DNA from: JAZOXB01 sp040096185
GTDB taxonomy: Bacteria; Bacillota; Clostridia; Oscillospirales; Oscillospiraceae
NCBI RefSeq assembly: GCF_040096185.1
Contig: NZ_JBBMFF010000244.1
Coordinates: 62,001-126,000 of the forward strand
Length of the DNA: 64,000 nucleotides
Direction of reading: 5' to 3'
Positions 23,547-33,175 of this stretch are shown piece after piece. Position numbers and translations under genes: made by a program. A model generated the notes under the pieces. It was not told the origin of the DNA, made no database searches, and was given only the letters and a program-made list of their open reading frames with translations. Every line of letters begins with the position of its first letter. Position 1 is the stretch's first letter.

Positions 23547-25513
23547 GCAAGGAACTGAAAGCCCCCGACAAGGTAACGCAAAAAATGACCCGCGACGGTG
23601 CGGTTGCGGAAAACCTCACGACGGGCGAAACGTCCAGTATCAGCGAAAGGCCGCAGGAAGAAAACTATTCAGCCCCCGCAGGGGTGGCAGCGGAAAAGGT
23701 TGTGCAGCATATCGGCGCAGAGATTGAGCGACACGCAGCAAAAGGCGCGGAGAAAAAAGCCCTTGACGCGACGCAGCCTAAAACCCATTCTTCCCGCTTG
23801 CAGTTTTCCGAAGCGGAACGGGCAACGCCGGAACTTCAAAAAGCGATCAAGAAATCGGATAAGGCGGCAGACTGTTTAGACGCAGCGCGGGCGGCTATCC
23901 CCAAGCAGACCAAAATCAAGAAAGAGCGCGTTTTTGACGAAGCGAAAGGCAAGGCAAAGACGCGCCTTTCCTTTGAAAAGACGGATAAGCCCCCAAACGG
24001 CAAGTTGCGGCATAACCCCTTATCCCGTCCGGCACAGGAGTTAAACAGTACCGTACATGGGAAAATCTACGAGGTAGAGAAAGAAAACGTCGGTGTGGAA
24101 AGCGGGCACCGGGTAGAACTTGCCGGAGAGAAAGCGGGCGGCATGGCGGCGCGGGCAGTTAAGGGCGGCATACGCCGCCATAAGCTGAAACCCTACCGGG
24201 CAGCGGCGGCAGCGGAAAAACAAGCGGTAAAGGCAAACGCAGATTTTCTCTATCAAAAGGCGTTGCACGATAACCCCGCGCTTGCGCACTCCAACCCCAT
24301 TTCCCGTTTTTGGCAGAAGCAGCGCATTAAAAAGCAGTATGCAAAAACGCTGAAAGCGGGCGGCAAAGCGAAAAAAACCGCTGAAGCCACCGCAAAGGCG
24401 GCGAAGAAAACCGCGCAGGAAACCAAACGGGCGACGTTCTTTGTTGTCCGGCATTGGAAAGGCTGCTTGATTGTGGGCGGGATTGCCTTTATCGTGCTGC
24501 TGCTTTTCGGCGGGCTGTCCTCTTGCTCCCTCTTTGGCGGCAACAGCGGCAGCGGCTTGATTGCGTCGTCCTATCTCTCCGAGGACGCGGATATAACGGG
24601 CGCGGAAAGCGCGTATGCCGCTATGGAAGCCGAGTTACAAGATATGCTGGACAATATCGAAAGCGAATACCCCGGCTATGACGAATACCGGGTAAACGCG
24701 GACGAGATCGAGCATGACCCCTATGTGCTAATTTCTATCCTTTCCGCGTGGCATGAGGGCGTGTTTACACTCGATGAAGTGCAAAGCACCCTTGAAATGC
24801 TCTTTGAGAAACAGTATATCTTGACGGTCGAGGAAGAAGTACAGGTACGCTACCGCACCGAAACAAGGACGGACAGCGAGGGCAACCCCTATACGGTTGA
24901 AGTCCCCTATAACTATTACATTCTTCATGTGGATTTGGAAAACTTCAACCTCTCCCATGTCCCCGTTTACATCATGGGCGAAGAACAGCTATCCATGTAC
25001 GCTATGTATATGTCGTCGCTGGGAAACAGACCCGACCTTTTCCCGCAATCCGGCTATGTGTCTAAATACTATGAAAACCCGCCCGCCGATTATGAAGTAC
25101 CCGCCGCGCTGCTGGGTTCCGATGAAAAGTTTGCGCGGCTCATGGAGGAAGCAGATAAATACGTCGGTTTTCCCTATGTGTGGGGCGGCAGCACCCCGGA
25201 AACCTCTTTTGATTGCAGCGGCTTTGTGAGTTATGTGTTGACGAACAGCGGCCTATACAATACGGGCAGACTTGGGGCGCAAGGGCTTTACAACATCTCA
25301 ACCCCTGTTTCTAACCCGCAGCCGGGGGATTTGGTGTTCTTTACGGGTACATACGACACCCCCGGCGTTTCCCATGTGGGGATTTATGTGGGCGAGGACG
25401 GGGACGGAAGCCCCGTCATGCTGCATTGTGGCGACCCTATCCAGTATTCAAAGCTGGACACCAGCTATTGGCAATCCCACTTTTACGCCTACGGGCGGTT
25501 AAATTACAATTAA
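23543..25513 (+). CDS. CD1108-type NlpC/P60 cell-wall hydrolase (ICE1)
   Basis: 656 residues from TTG 23543. A long charged, Ala-rich N-terminus (about 1-295) precedes a membrane helix (GCLIVGGIAFIVLLLFGGLSS, about 305-325). An extracellular helical region and a C40 NlpC/P60 peptidase domain follow (YVGFPYVWGGSTPETSFDCSGFVSYVL, Cys about 557; GVSHVGIYVG, His). The VirB1/VirB8-like product would open peptidoglycan for the channel. The N-terminal tail probably faces the cytoplasm. Confidence 0.9.
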   Translation: MSKELKAPDKVTQKMTRDGAVAENLTTGETSSISERPQEENYSAPAGVAAEKVVQHIGAEIERHAAKGAEKKALDATQPKTHSSRLQFSEAERATPELQKAIKKSDKAADCLDAARAAIPKQTKIKKERVFDEAKGKAKTRLSFEKTDKPPNGKLRHNPLSRPAQELNSTVHGKIYEVEKENVGVESGHRVELAGEKAGGMAARAVKGGIRRHKLKPYRAAAAAEKQAVKANADFLYQKALHDNPALAHSNPISRFWQKQRIKKQYAKTLKAGGKAKKTAEATAKAAKKTAQETKRATFFVVRHWKGCLIVGGIAFIVLLLFGGLSSCSLFGGNSGSGLIASSYLSEDADITGAESAYAAMEAELQDMLDNIESEYPGYDEYRVNADEIEHDPYVLISILSAWHEGVFTLDEVQSTLEMLFEKQYILTVEEEVQVRYRTETRTDSEGNPYTVEVPYNYYILHVDLENFNLSHVPVYIMGEEQLSMYAMYMSSLGNRPDLFPQSGYVSKYYENPPADYEVPAALLGSDEKFARLMEEADKYVGFPYVWGGSTPETSFDCSGFVSYVLTNSGLYNTGRLGAQGLYNISTPVSNPQPGDLVFFTGTYDTPGVSHVGIYVGEDGDGSPVMLHCGDPIQYSKLDTSYWQSHFYAYGRLNYN

Positions 25514-25526
25514 AAGGAGTTGAAAA

Positions 25527-26249
25527 ATGAATATTGTATCTTTTGGCGGCGGCACGAATAGTGCCGCCTTACTTATTGGCCTATACAAGCACAAAATCCC
25601 GATTGACCTTATCACCTTTGCCGATACGGGCGCGGAACACCCGCATACCTATCAATTTATCGAGATAATCAATCAATGGCTTGCGGAACACGGTATGCCG
25701 CAGATTACCGTTGTGCAGTATGTTGACCGCTACGGCAACCGCCTATCTCTTGAAACCGAGTGCTTGCGCTCTCATACGCTCCCGTCGATTGCCTACGGGC
25801 ATAAGCGTTGTTCGCAGAAACACAAAATCGCACCGCAGGAAAAGTTTTGCAACCACTATGCGCCTTGCCGCGAAGTATGGCAGCGCGGCGAGAAAGTCAA
25901 CCGCTATATCGGCTATGACGCGGGAGAAGTGAAACGGTATGAACATTCCCGCAAGTACAACGAAGCCGACAAAAAATATCATAACCGCTACCCCCTCATT
26001 GAAGAATGGGGCTGGAACAGGGACGATTGTATCCGGGAAATCAAAGCGGCAGGATTGCCGCAGCCGGGTAAATCGTCCTGTTTCTTTTGTCCGAGCATGA
26101 AGAAACAAGAGATTTTATATCTCAAAGAACACTATCCCGATCTATTTAACCGGGCGGCGACTTTGGAAGAAAACGCTATGCCCTATCTTAAAACCGTTAA
26201 GGGATTGGGGCGCAGCTATTCATGGAAAGAACAGTTTGGAAAGGAGTAA
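25527..26249 (+). CDS. PAPS-reductase/sulfotransferase-like PP-loop protein (ICE1)
   Basis: 240 residues. A modified PP-loop SFGGGTNSAALLIGLY is at the N-terminus. LITFADTGAEHPHTYQFIEII (adenylate pocket) and cysteines in RCSQKH, FCNHYAPC and SSCFFCPSMKKQE follow. The FFCPSMK motif is typical of phage-like PP-loop proteins that may coordinate a metal or Fe-S cluster. The substrate is unknown. The gene is inserted between the cell-wall hydrolase and DUF4315, a place where ICE2 has no such gene. Confidence 0.82.
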   Translation: MNIVSFGGGTNSAALLIGLYKHKIPIDLITFADTGAEHPHTYQFIEIINQWLAEHGMPQITVVQYVDRYGNRLSLETECLRSHTLPSIAYGHKRCSQKHKIAPQEKFCNHYAPCREVWQRGEKVNRYIGYDAGEVKRYEHSRKYNEADKKYHNRYPLIEEWGWNRDDCIREIKAAGLPQPGKSSCFFCPSMKKQEILYLKEHYPDLFNRAATLEENAMPYLKTVKGLGRSYSWKEQFGKE

Positions 26250-26522
26250 ATGACTATGGCGAACACGAAACTTGACCGTATCGAAAGGGATATTGAGAAA
26301 ACGAGGGCAAAAATCCTTGAACAGCAAAAGAAGCTGAAAGACCTTGAAGCGCAGAAAGTCGAGGAAGAAAACGCGCAGATCGTGCAAATGGTAAAGGCGG
26401 TACACCTTGACGGGACGCAGCTTGCCGCGTTCCTCTCCGCTTACGCCAGCGGCGAAATCACCTTGCCGCAGCCGGAAGCCACTTACCCCGCCGAACAGGA
26501 GGACAACGACAATGAAGAATAA
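26250..26522 (+). CDS. DUF4315 family protein (ICE1)
   Basis: 90 residues from ATG 26250 with AAAGGAG upstream. The first 50 residues form a coiled coil (KLDRIERDIEKTRAKILEQQKKLKDLEAQKVEEENAQIVQMVKA) and the tail is acidic. DUF4315 always sits beside DUF4366 in Tn1549-like elements and probably forms part of the transfer apparatus. It overlaps the next gene by 11 bases. Confidence 0.85.
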   Translation: MTMANTKLDRIERDIEKTRAKILEQQKKLKDLEAQKVEEENAQIVQMVKAVHLDGTQLAAFLSAYASGEITLPQPEATYPAEQEDNDNEE

Positions 26523-27261
26523 AAAGATAATCCGAAAGTTTACCGTATTGCTTGCCGCACTGGTTATCATGTGCGGCTTTTCTGTTACCGCTTATGCGGG
26601 CGGTGGCGATGAAAGCGACGACACGCCTACCCCCGTAACCGAGGAAACCCCCGCGCCGGAAACCGAGCCGGAAGAAACGACGGGCGGCTATGAGCCGCAG
26701 CCCCTTACCCCGGACGGGAATATGTCCCTTGTGGACGATATAACGGGTGAAGCGTCCGGCGACAAGCAGTTTATCACCGTCGTTACCAAAAGTGGCAACT
26801 ATTTTTACATCATCATTGACCGCGCCGAGGACGGGGAAAATACCGTCCATTTCCTTAACCAAGTGGACGAAGCGGATTTAACCGCCCTTATGGAGGACGG
26901 GCAGACCGAAGCCCCCGTTTGTAGCTGCACCGATAAATGCGTTGCCGGAAGCGTCAACACCGCTTGCCCGGTTTGCAGCGTCAACATGAGCGAGTGCGCG
27001 GGTGTGGAAGCCGAGCCGGAGCCGGAAGAAACCGAGCAGCCGCCGGAAGAAGAAAAAGGCGGCGGCATGGGTATTCTGCTTGTCGTGCTGCTTGTTGCCG
27101 CAGCGGGCGGCGGCGCGTTCTACTACTTTAAGATTTTGAAGCCCAAAAAGGACGCGGCGAAAGGCAGCAGCAGCCTTGACGACCTTGATTTTGACGAGGA
27201 CGACGAGGAAACGGAAGTAGTCGAAACCGAACAGACCGAGCAGGAGGACGATAATCTATGA
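26512..27261 (+). CDS. DUF4366 secreted/membrane protein (ICE1)
   Basis: 249 residues from ATG 26512. It has a signal peptide (KKIIRKFTVLLAALVIMCGFSVTAYAGG) and a Pro/Glu linker. A conserved domain follows (KQFITVVTKSGNYFYIIIDRAEDGENTVHFLNQVDEADL), then a Cys cluster (CSCTDKC...CPVCSVNMSEC). Near the end are a membrane helix (GILLVVLLVAAAGGGAFYYF) and an acidic tail. A surface-exposed component of the transfer machine is likely. The start lies inside DUF4315, which suggests coupled translation. Confidence 0.85.
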   Translation: MKNKKIIRKFTVLLAALVIMCGFSVTAYAGGGDESDDTPTPVTEETPAPETEPEETTGGYEPQPLTPDGNMSLVDDITGEASGDKQFITVVTKSGNYFYIIIDRAEDGENTVHFLNQVDEADLTALMEDGQTEAPVCSCTDKCVAGSVNTACPVCSVNMSECAGVEAEPEPEETEQPPEEEKGGGMGILLVVLLVAAAGGGAFYYFKILKPKKDAAKGSSSLDDLDFDEDDEETEVVETEQTEQEDDNL

Positions 27262-29333
27262 AACTTGTAATTGCAGAAAAACCGAGCGTCGGGGCGGCGA
27301 TTGCCGCCGTTATGGGCGCGAATGAAAAGCGCAGCGGATATTTTGAGGGCGGCGGCTACCTTGTGTCGTGGTGTATCGGGCATTTGATTAGCCTTGCAGA
27401 CGCGGCGACCTACAATGAACAATTCCGTAAATGGAAGTACGACGATCTTCCCATTGTCCCGCAGGAGTGGCAGTTTATTGTTGCCAGCGGCAAGGAGCAG
27501 CAGTTTTCCATTCTCAAAGACCTTATGCACCGCAGCGACGTTACCGAGATTATCAATGCTTGCGACAGCGGGCGCGAGGGGGAACTCATTTTCCGCTTTG
27601 TCTATGAACAGGCGAATTGCAAAAAGCCCTTTTCCCGCCTTTGGATTAGCAGCATGGAAGCAAGTGCAATCCGCGAGGGCTTTTCAAATCTCAAAGACGG
27701 GCGCGGCTATGACAACCTCTATCAATCCGCGCTTTGCAGAGCAAAGGCCGATTGGCTCATTGGCATTAACGCGACCCGCCTTTTCTCTATCCTCTACCAT
27801 AAAACATTGAATGTCGGCAGAGTGCAAACGCCCACCCTTGCTATGCTGGTAAACCGCGACTATGCAATCAGCAGCTTTAAGAAAGAGAAATATCATGTCG
27901 TCCGGCTGGACGTTGGCGGCGTTGCCGCCCTTTCCGAAAGGCAGGACGACGAAGCGGCGGCGCGGCAGATGAAAGCGGCTTGCGAGAAATCGCAGGCCGT
28001 TTGTACTTCCCTTAAAAAAGAGAAAAAGACCGCAGCCCCGCCGAAACTGTTTGACCTCACCGCCTTGCAGCGGGAAGCAAACCGTTTGTATGGGTTTACG
28101 GCGAAACAGACCCTTGACTATGCGCAAGCCCTTTATGAAAAACGGCTTTTGACCTATCCCCGCACCGACAGCAAATATATCACTTCCGATATGGAGGGCA
28201 GCACAAAGGAACTTATCACCGGCCTTTGCGCTGCTCTCCCCTTTATGCAGGGCGTGAAGCTGCAAGCCGACCTTGCGAGGATTTGCGACAACAGCAAAGT
28301 AACCGACCATCACGCCATTTTGCCGACAGCGGAGTTTGTGAAAACGGGCTTTTCTTCCCTTGCCGAAAGTGAGAAAAAGCTAATGACCCTTGTGTGCGCA
28401 AAACTGCTTTGCGCCGTTGCCGCGCCCTATGAGTATGAAGCGGTTACGGCGGTTTTCACTTGCGGCGGCTATACCTTTACCGCAAAGGGCAGGACGACGC
28501 TTTGCGAGGGTTGGCGCGAGATTGAAAGACTATCCCGCGCCGCGTCCGGGGAACAGGACGAGGACGCAGAGCCGGAAGCGGTTTTACCCCCGCTTGCCGA
28601 GGGGCAGACCTTTGACAATCCGGCAGCGGAGATCTCCGAACGTTACACGCAGCCCCCAAAGGCATTTACCGAAGATACGTTACTTTCGGCTATGGAGAGT
28701 GCGGGAAAGGAGGACACGCCGGAGGACGCGGAGCGCAAAGGGTTAGGCACCACCGCGACGCGGGCGGGTATCATTGAAAAACTCATTAGCGCGGGCTTTG
28801 CCGAGCGCAAGGGCAAAAAGCTAATCCCCACAAAGGACGGGTATAACCTTGTCGCTATTCTGCCCGACAGCCTTACGTCCCCGCAGCTTACGGCAGAATG
28901 GGAAACGCGCCTTACCGGGATTGCAAAGGGCAGCGACAGCCCCGCCGACTTCATGCGCGGGATTGAGGAAATGACAGCGGGGCTTGTCAAGACCTATTCC
29001 GCGATTTCCGAGGATAAAGCGAAGCTGTTTACCCCGCAGCGGGAAGCAATCGGCACTTGCCCCCGTTGCGGCGCGGCGGTTTACGAGGGCAAGAAAAACT
29101 TTTACTGCTCCGACAGGGCTTGCAGCTTTGTGATGTGGAAGAATGACCGCTTTTTTGAGCAGCGCAAAAAGGCTTTCACAAAGGCGATTGCCGCCGCCCT
29201 TTTGAAAGACGGAAAGGTAAAAATCAAAGGTATGTACTCGACCAAGACGGGAAAGACCTTTGACGGAGTTGTGCTGCTTGCCGACACAGGCGGCAAGTAT
29301 GTAAACTTCCGCGTCGAGCAGAACCGAAAATGA
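27258..29333 (+). CDS. topB: DNA topoisomerase III (ICE1)
   Basis: 691 residues of a type IA topoisomerase. The TOPRIM domain (KLVIAEKPSVGAAIAAVMG; ACDSGREGELIF) is followed by the active-site Tyr in LLTYPRTDSKYI (about 299) and VTDHHAILPT. A C-terminal zinc-ribbon region (CPRCGAAVYEGKKNFYCSDRACSF) ends the protein. It would resolve strand topology during conjugative replication. ATG overlaps the preceding stop by 4 bases. Confidence 0.95.
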   Translation: MKLVIAEKPSVGAAIAAVMGANEKRSGYFEGGGYLVSWCIGHLISLADAATYNEQFRKWKYDDLPIVPQEWQFIVASGKEQQFSILKDLMHRSDVTEIINACDSGREGELIFRFVYEQANCKKPFSRLWISSMEASAIREGFSNLKDGRGYDNLYQSALCRAKADWLIGINATRLFSILYHKTLNVGRVQTPTLAMLVNRDYAISSFKKEKYHVVRLDVGGVAALSERQDDEAAARQMKAACEKSQAVCTSLKKEKKTAAPPKLFDLTALQREANRLYGFTAKQTLDYAQALYEKRLLTYPRTDSKYITSDMEGSTKELITGLCAALPFMQGVKLQADLARICDNSKVTDHHAILPTAEFVKTGFSSLAESEKKLMTLVCAKLLCAVAAPYEYEAVTAVFTCGGYTFTAKGRTTLCEGWREIERLSRAASGEQDEDAEPEAVLPPLAEGQTFDNPAAEISERYTQPPKAFTEDTLLSAMESAGKEDTPEDAERKGLGTTATRAGIIEKLISAGFAERKGKKLIPTKDGYNLVAILPDSLTSPQLTAEWETRLTGIAKGSDSPADFMRGIEEMTAGLVKTYSAISEDKAKLFTPQREAIGTCPRCGAAVYEGKKNFYCSDRACSFVMWKNDRFFEQRKKAFTKAIAAALLKDGKVKIKGMYSTKTGKTFDGVVLLADTGGKYVNFRVEQNRK

Positions 29334-29698
29334 TAAGGCTTGATGAAAAGCAATACCGCGCCGTAAAGAAAATGACCCGCGCCGCTTGTGCAAACAACGA
29401 TTGCGGGAATTGTCTGCTGCTGGACGACGGGGAAACTTGCGTTTGTGTGCAGAGTATCAGCTATTCGCTGCTATGCCGCTATTTCCGCGAAGCGGTATTA
29501 CCCGCCGACAGGCAGCTTTGCGAACAGATCACCCGCAGCGGGGAAACCGATTTGAAGCGTTGCGCGGTATGCGGCAGCACGTTTGCGGCGGGCAGCAACC
29601 GGGCGAAATACTGCCCCGATTGCGCGGCAAAGATACGCCGCAGACAGAAAGCCCAAAGCGAGAGAAACAGGCGTTTACGGATAAAAACAACTACATAG
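29330..29698 (+). CDS. small zinc-binding protein (ICE1)
   Basis: 122 residues, overlapping topB by 4 bases. Two cysteine clusters (CANNDCGNCLLLDDGETCVC and KRCAVCGSTFAAGSNRAKYCPDC) are followed by a very basic tail (KIRRRQKAQSERNRRLRIK). It looks like a nucleic-acid-binding zinc protein. I know similar genes in Tn1549-like elements but no established function. The stop codon lies at the edge of the first oriT-like sequence. Confidence 0.7.
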   Translation: MIRLDEKQYRAVKKMTRAACANNDCGNCLLLDDGETCVCVQSISYSLLCRYFREAVLPADRQLCEQITRSGETDLKRCAVCGSTFAAGSNRAKYCPDCAAKIRRRQKAQSERNRRLRIKTTT

Positions 29699-29793
29699 CA
29701 AGCACAGCAAACGAGTACCCGTTTGCGAGAAATGCCCGCGCTTCCCATAGAGAGCGCGGGCATTTTGCTTGTTGGGATAGTCCCAAACCCTTA
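29695..29793 (+). other. oriT-like copy A (upstream of the antirestriction fusion)
   Basis: A 33-base segment (29695-29727), with the palindrome GCAAACG-AGTACC-CGTTTGC, is identical to the reverse complement of the sequence upstream of MobC. A second shared block follows, TTGGGATAGTCCCAA and AACCCTTATA (about 29766-29793). Between the blocks copy A has an extra GC-rich hairpin (29731-29764, AATGCCCGCGCT/AGCGCGGGCATT plus TTT). It could be a second transfer origin, or a hairpin promoter active on single-stranded DNA feeding the antirestriction gene. Confidence 0.65.
29731..29766 (+). terminator. terminator hairpin inside oriT-like copy A
   Basis: Twelve-base arms AATGCCCGCGCT and AGCGCGGGCATT enclose TCCCATAGAG and are followed by TTTGCTTGTT. 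It would end transcription from the topB operon and leave the following gene under separate control. Confidence 0.6.
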
Positions 29794-29823
29794 TATGACC
29801 GAGAAAGGACGTGATGAAAGAAT

Positions 29824-32800
29824 ATGCCGTATTCCTCATACGACCATGACAAATTAGAAGCCGCCGAAACCATGCGGATAGAACGCCGGATATATTTTGA
29901 AGCAAAGGACAGGGAGATTGCCCCTTATGCTTCCTTGCCGATTGCGCAGCTACTTTCCATGCGCAGCGAAAGCGCGGCGGCAGAACAGGCGATTTTTGAC
30001 GACCTTAAAGAACGCGCCGCCGCATGGGAAGAACAGGCGGGAAGAACGCTTTTGCTGGATAAAACACTTGAATATGTGAGAACGCCGCACGTCCAGCACA
30101 CCGCTAACGAGTGGCAGACCACCGAGCATAACCGCCATATTCGCAGCAATCGGGTATATCAGATGAATTACTACATTTACGAGAATACCCGCTACGACAA
30201 AGAAGCGCAGAAATCTATCCCGTATTCATGGACGCTTACATGGAGCGTGCGCACCAACAGCCCAAGCAGAACCCAAGCGAAGATTGCCGGACAAGATAGA
30301 AAGGTTTTCACCGACAAGGCAGCTATGGAAAAGTATCTGAATGGGCGTATCAAAGCGTATGACCGCTTGTTTACGGAAATCTCCCCGCCTATCCCGCAGG
30401 AGTACGCCGACTATTTCAAAGTAAACGGTATGCTCATGCCGGACTACACCATAGAGGGCGAAGAACCCCCGCAGCAGCAACAGGCGGCAGCTATCCCCGA
30501 AAATACCGGGCAGGAAAAGGAGCGTGAACACATGAGCGAACAGTTTTCTATTATGATAGGCAACCGCAGCCGCTTTGACGCGGGCGACCCCGGCGGCTAT
30601 TGGTTGGATATGCCCGCCACAAAGGAGCAGTTGCACGAAGCTATGCGGAACGTCGGCATTACCGCCGACAACCCGCAGGATTTTTCCATTCGCGGCTATT
30701 CCGACGACCCGGAGAAACATATTGCCTTGCCTTATGAAATGGTATGCGCCGCCGACGTGGACGAACTCAATTTTCTTGCGGCGCGGCTCGAACAGCTTGA
30801 CCCCGCCGAGGTTGGCAAGCTGAACGCAGCTTTGCAGCAGAAAAACGGGCTTGCAAATATTGGACAGGTAATTGACTTCACCTACAACGTGGATTTTTAC
30901 GTCCATATCCCCGAAGTACATAACTACCACGATTTGGGCGACTATTACTTAAATCAATCCGGCATGGTACAAATGCCCGAAGAATGGAAAGGCGGCATTG
31001 ACCTTTCTACTTTTGGCAGGAACGCTGCCGCGCAGGAAAAAGGCGCGTTTACCGAGTACGGCTATATCGTGGAAAGCGGCGACGAGTGGGAACGGCAGTT
31101 TGAGGGGCGCGAAGTGCCGGAAGAATACCGCATTATGAGTTACCCGCAGCCGGAGCGCGGCGAACAGGACAAAGCCTATATGGACGCAGCCGAAACGCAG
31201 CAAGCAGACGCACAGGCCGCAGAGCCGCAGCAGCCCCGCCCCGTCGTCCCCATTATCCTTACTTCCGAAAAGCCCGCCGAAAAGGTAAAGGAGATCACCG
31301 CGCGTTTGGAACAGGTCGTACAGGCGATTTTTGACAGCGACCGCTACAAAGAGTTTCTAACCGCTATGTCAAAGTTCCATGATTATAGTTTGAATAACAC
31401 TATCCTAATTGCTATGCAGGGCGGCAATTTGGTAATGGGCTTCCGTCAATGGGAAAAGGAGTTTGACCGCCATGTAAAGAAAGGCGAGAAAGGCATTAAA
31501 ATCTTTGCCCCCGCGCCCTACAAGGTGAAAAAGCTGGTTGATAAAATCGACCCCGAAACGAGAAAGCCCATGCTTGACCGCGAGGGAAAAGTGGTAAAGG
31601 AAGAAAAGGAAATCACCGTCCCCGCCTTTAAGGTTATAACCGTCTTTGATATTTCGCAGACCGAGGGCAAGGAGTTTCCCGACCTTTCCGTTAAACCGCT
31701 GCTTGCCGATGTGGAGCAGTACGAGGATTTTTTCGCCGCCCTTGAAAAAGCGTCCCCCGTCCCGATTGCATTTGAGCAGATCACAAACGGCGCAAATGGG
31801 TATTTCAGTTTGACCGACAAGCGTATTGCAATCAAAGAGGGCGTGAGTGAATTACAGGCGGTAAAGACCGCCATTCACGAAATCGCCCATGCGAAGCTGC
31901 ACGACGTAGACTTAAACGCCCCGCCGGAGCAGCAAAACCGCGTTGACCGCCATACCTGCGAGGTAGAAGCGGAAAGCGTCGCTTATACGGTTTGCCAGCA
32001 TTTCGGCCTTGATACTTCCGATTACTCTTTCGGCTATGTGGCTGGTTGGAGCAGCGGCAAGGAAATGACCGAGTTAAAAGCGTCCCTTGAAACAATACAG
32101 ACCACCGCAAAGGAACTCATTACCGAGATTGAGGGGCATTTTACCGAGTTGCAGCAGCAGCGGCAAGCCGAGCAGGAGCAGGGCGATACCTTTTCCATTT
32201 ATCAGTTAAAGCGCGGGGACGAAACAAGGGACTTGCGCTTTGAGCCTTATGACCGTCTGCAAGCGGCTGGACTTACCATTGACCGGGTAAATTATGAACT
32301 CGTCTATACTGCACCGCTTACAAAGGATATGACGCTGGGCGACATTTGGGAAAGGTTTAATATCGACCACCCCGCCGACTTTAAGGGGCATAGCCTTTCC
32401 GTTTCCGACATTGTTGTGCTTCATCAGAACGACGAGGACACCGCCCACTATGTAGACAGTATCGGTTTTCAGCAAGTGCCGGAGTTTTTGCAGGAGCAGC
32501 AGACCCCCGTATTTGACAAGCTGCCGCCCGAACAGCAGCAAGCCTTGTCCGACACCGTACAAGACACTTTGCAAATGCTGGTTGACGCAGACAAGCGGAT
32601 TTATGGCGACGTTACGGGCAAGACCCTTGAAGCAATCGCGGCGCAAGGATATTCCTACAAGGACGGGCAGCTTGAAAAGCAGCAGCCGGAAGCGACCCCC
32701 GACAGCCTTTTGACGGGTGAAACCGTTAGAACGCCGAGGGGCAATTTTCATATTACCGATATGAGCCGTGAACAGATCGAAGCGGCGGGATTTGGTTTTC

Positions 32801-33171
32801 ACCATGCGTCGGAGGACGGGAAGTATCTCATTATGGGGAATGGCACACAGGCTTATGCCATAGCCGCCGAGCAGCCGCAGCGGGATAATCCCTTAAAGCA
32901 CGTCGAGGACACCATAGAGCAGAACGACAACAATTTTGACGGGCTTATCAACAATACGCCGCAAACGCCCACCGTTGCAGATTTTGAGCAGCGGGCAAAG
33001 GCGGGGGAAGCGATTTCCGTTACCGACCTTGCAAAAGCGGTAAAAGCCGAGAAACGGGAACAGCCGCAGAAAAAACCGTCCATTTTGAAGAAGCTGGACG
33101 AATACAAGAAACAGGCGGCGCAGCAGCCGAAAGATAAACAGAAAGAGCATAAAAAGGATTTGGAGGTTTGA
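29824..33171 (+). CDS. giant antirestriction fusion: ArdA, ArdC-like metalloprotease and YodL domains (ICE1)
   Basis: 1115 residues from ATG 29824 (AGAAAGG upstream). Residues about 1-235 are of unknown type. Residues about 237-440 are ArdA-like (SIMIGNRSRFDAGDPGGYWLDMP...DFTYNVDFYVHIPEVHNYHDLGDYY), a dsDNA mimic that blocks type I restriction. Residues about 495-770 are ArdC-like, with ssDNA-binding DYSLNNTILIAMQ and zinc motif HEIAHAKLH. Residues about 800-890 are a YodL-type region (FSIYQLKRGDETRDLRFEPYDRL). The tail is a Lys-rich helix ending KKDLEV. An internal ATG at 30532 with AAAAGGAG upstream could make a second product lacking the N-terminal domain. In ICE2 these domains are separate genes. 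Confidence 0.85.
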   Translation: MPYSSYDHDKLEAAETMRIERRIYFEAKDREIAPYASLPIAQLLSMRSESAAAEQAIFDDLKERAAAWEEQAGRTLLLDKTLEYVRTPHVQHTANEWQTTEHNRHIRSNRVYQMNYYIYENTRYDKEAQKSIPYSWTLTWSVRTNSPSRTQAKIAGQDRKVFTDKAAMEKYLNGRIKAYDRLFTEISPPIPQEYADYFKVNGMLMPDYTIEGEEPPQQQQAAAIPENTGQEKEREHMSEQFSIMIGNRSRFDAGDPGGYWLDMPATKEQLHEAMRNVGITADNPQDFSIRGYSDDPEKHIALPYEMVCAADVDELNFLAARLEQLDPAEVGKLNAALQQKNGLANIGQVIDFTYNVDFYVHIPEVHNYHDLGDYYLNQSGMVQMPEEWKGGIDLSTFGRNAAAQEKGAFTEYGYIVESGDEWERQFEGREVPEEYRIMSYPQPERGEQDKAYMDAAETQQADAQAAEPQQPRPVVPIILTSEKPAEKVKEITARLEQVVQAIFDSDRYKEFLTAMSKFHDYSLNNTILIAMQGGNLVMGFRQWEKEFDRHVKKGEKGIKIFAPAPYKVKKLVDKIDPETRKPMLDREGKVVKEEKEITVPAFKVITVFDISQTEGKEFPDLSVKPLLADVEQYEDFFAALEKASPVPIAFEQITNGANGYFSLTDKRIAIKEGVSELQAVKTAIHEIAHAKLHDVDLNAPPEQQNRVDRHTCEVEAESVAYTVCQHFGLDTSDYSFGYVAGWSSGKEMTELKASLETIQTTAKELITEIEGHFTELQQQRQAEQEQGDTFSIYQLKRGDETRDLRFEPYDRLQAAGLTIDRVNYELVYTAPLTKDMTLGDIWERFNIDHPADFKGHSLSVSDIVVLHQNDEDTAHYVDSIGFQQVPEFLQEQQTPVFDKLPPEQQQALSDTVQDTLQMLVDADKRIYGDVTGKTLEAIAAQGYSYKDGQLEKQQPEATPDSLLTGETVRTPRGNFHITDMSREQIEAAGFGFHHASEDGKYLIMGNGTQAYAIAAEQPQRDNPLKHVEDTIEQNDNNFDGLINNTPQTPTVADFEQRAKAGEAISVTDLAKAVKAEKREQPQKKPSILKKLDEYKKQAAQQPKDKQKEHKKDLEV

Positions 33172-33175
33172 TAGC

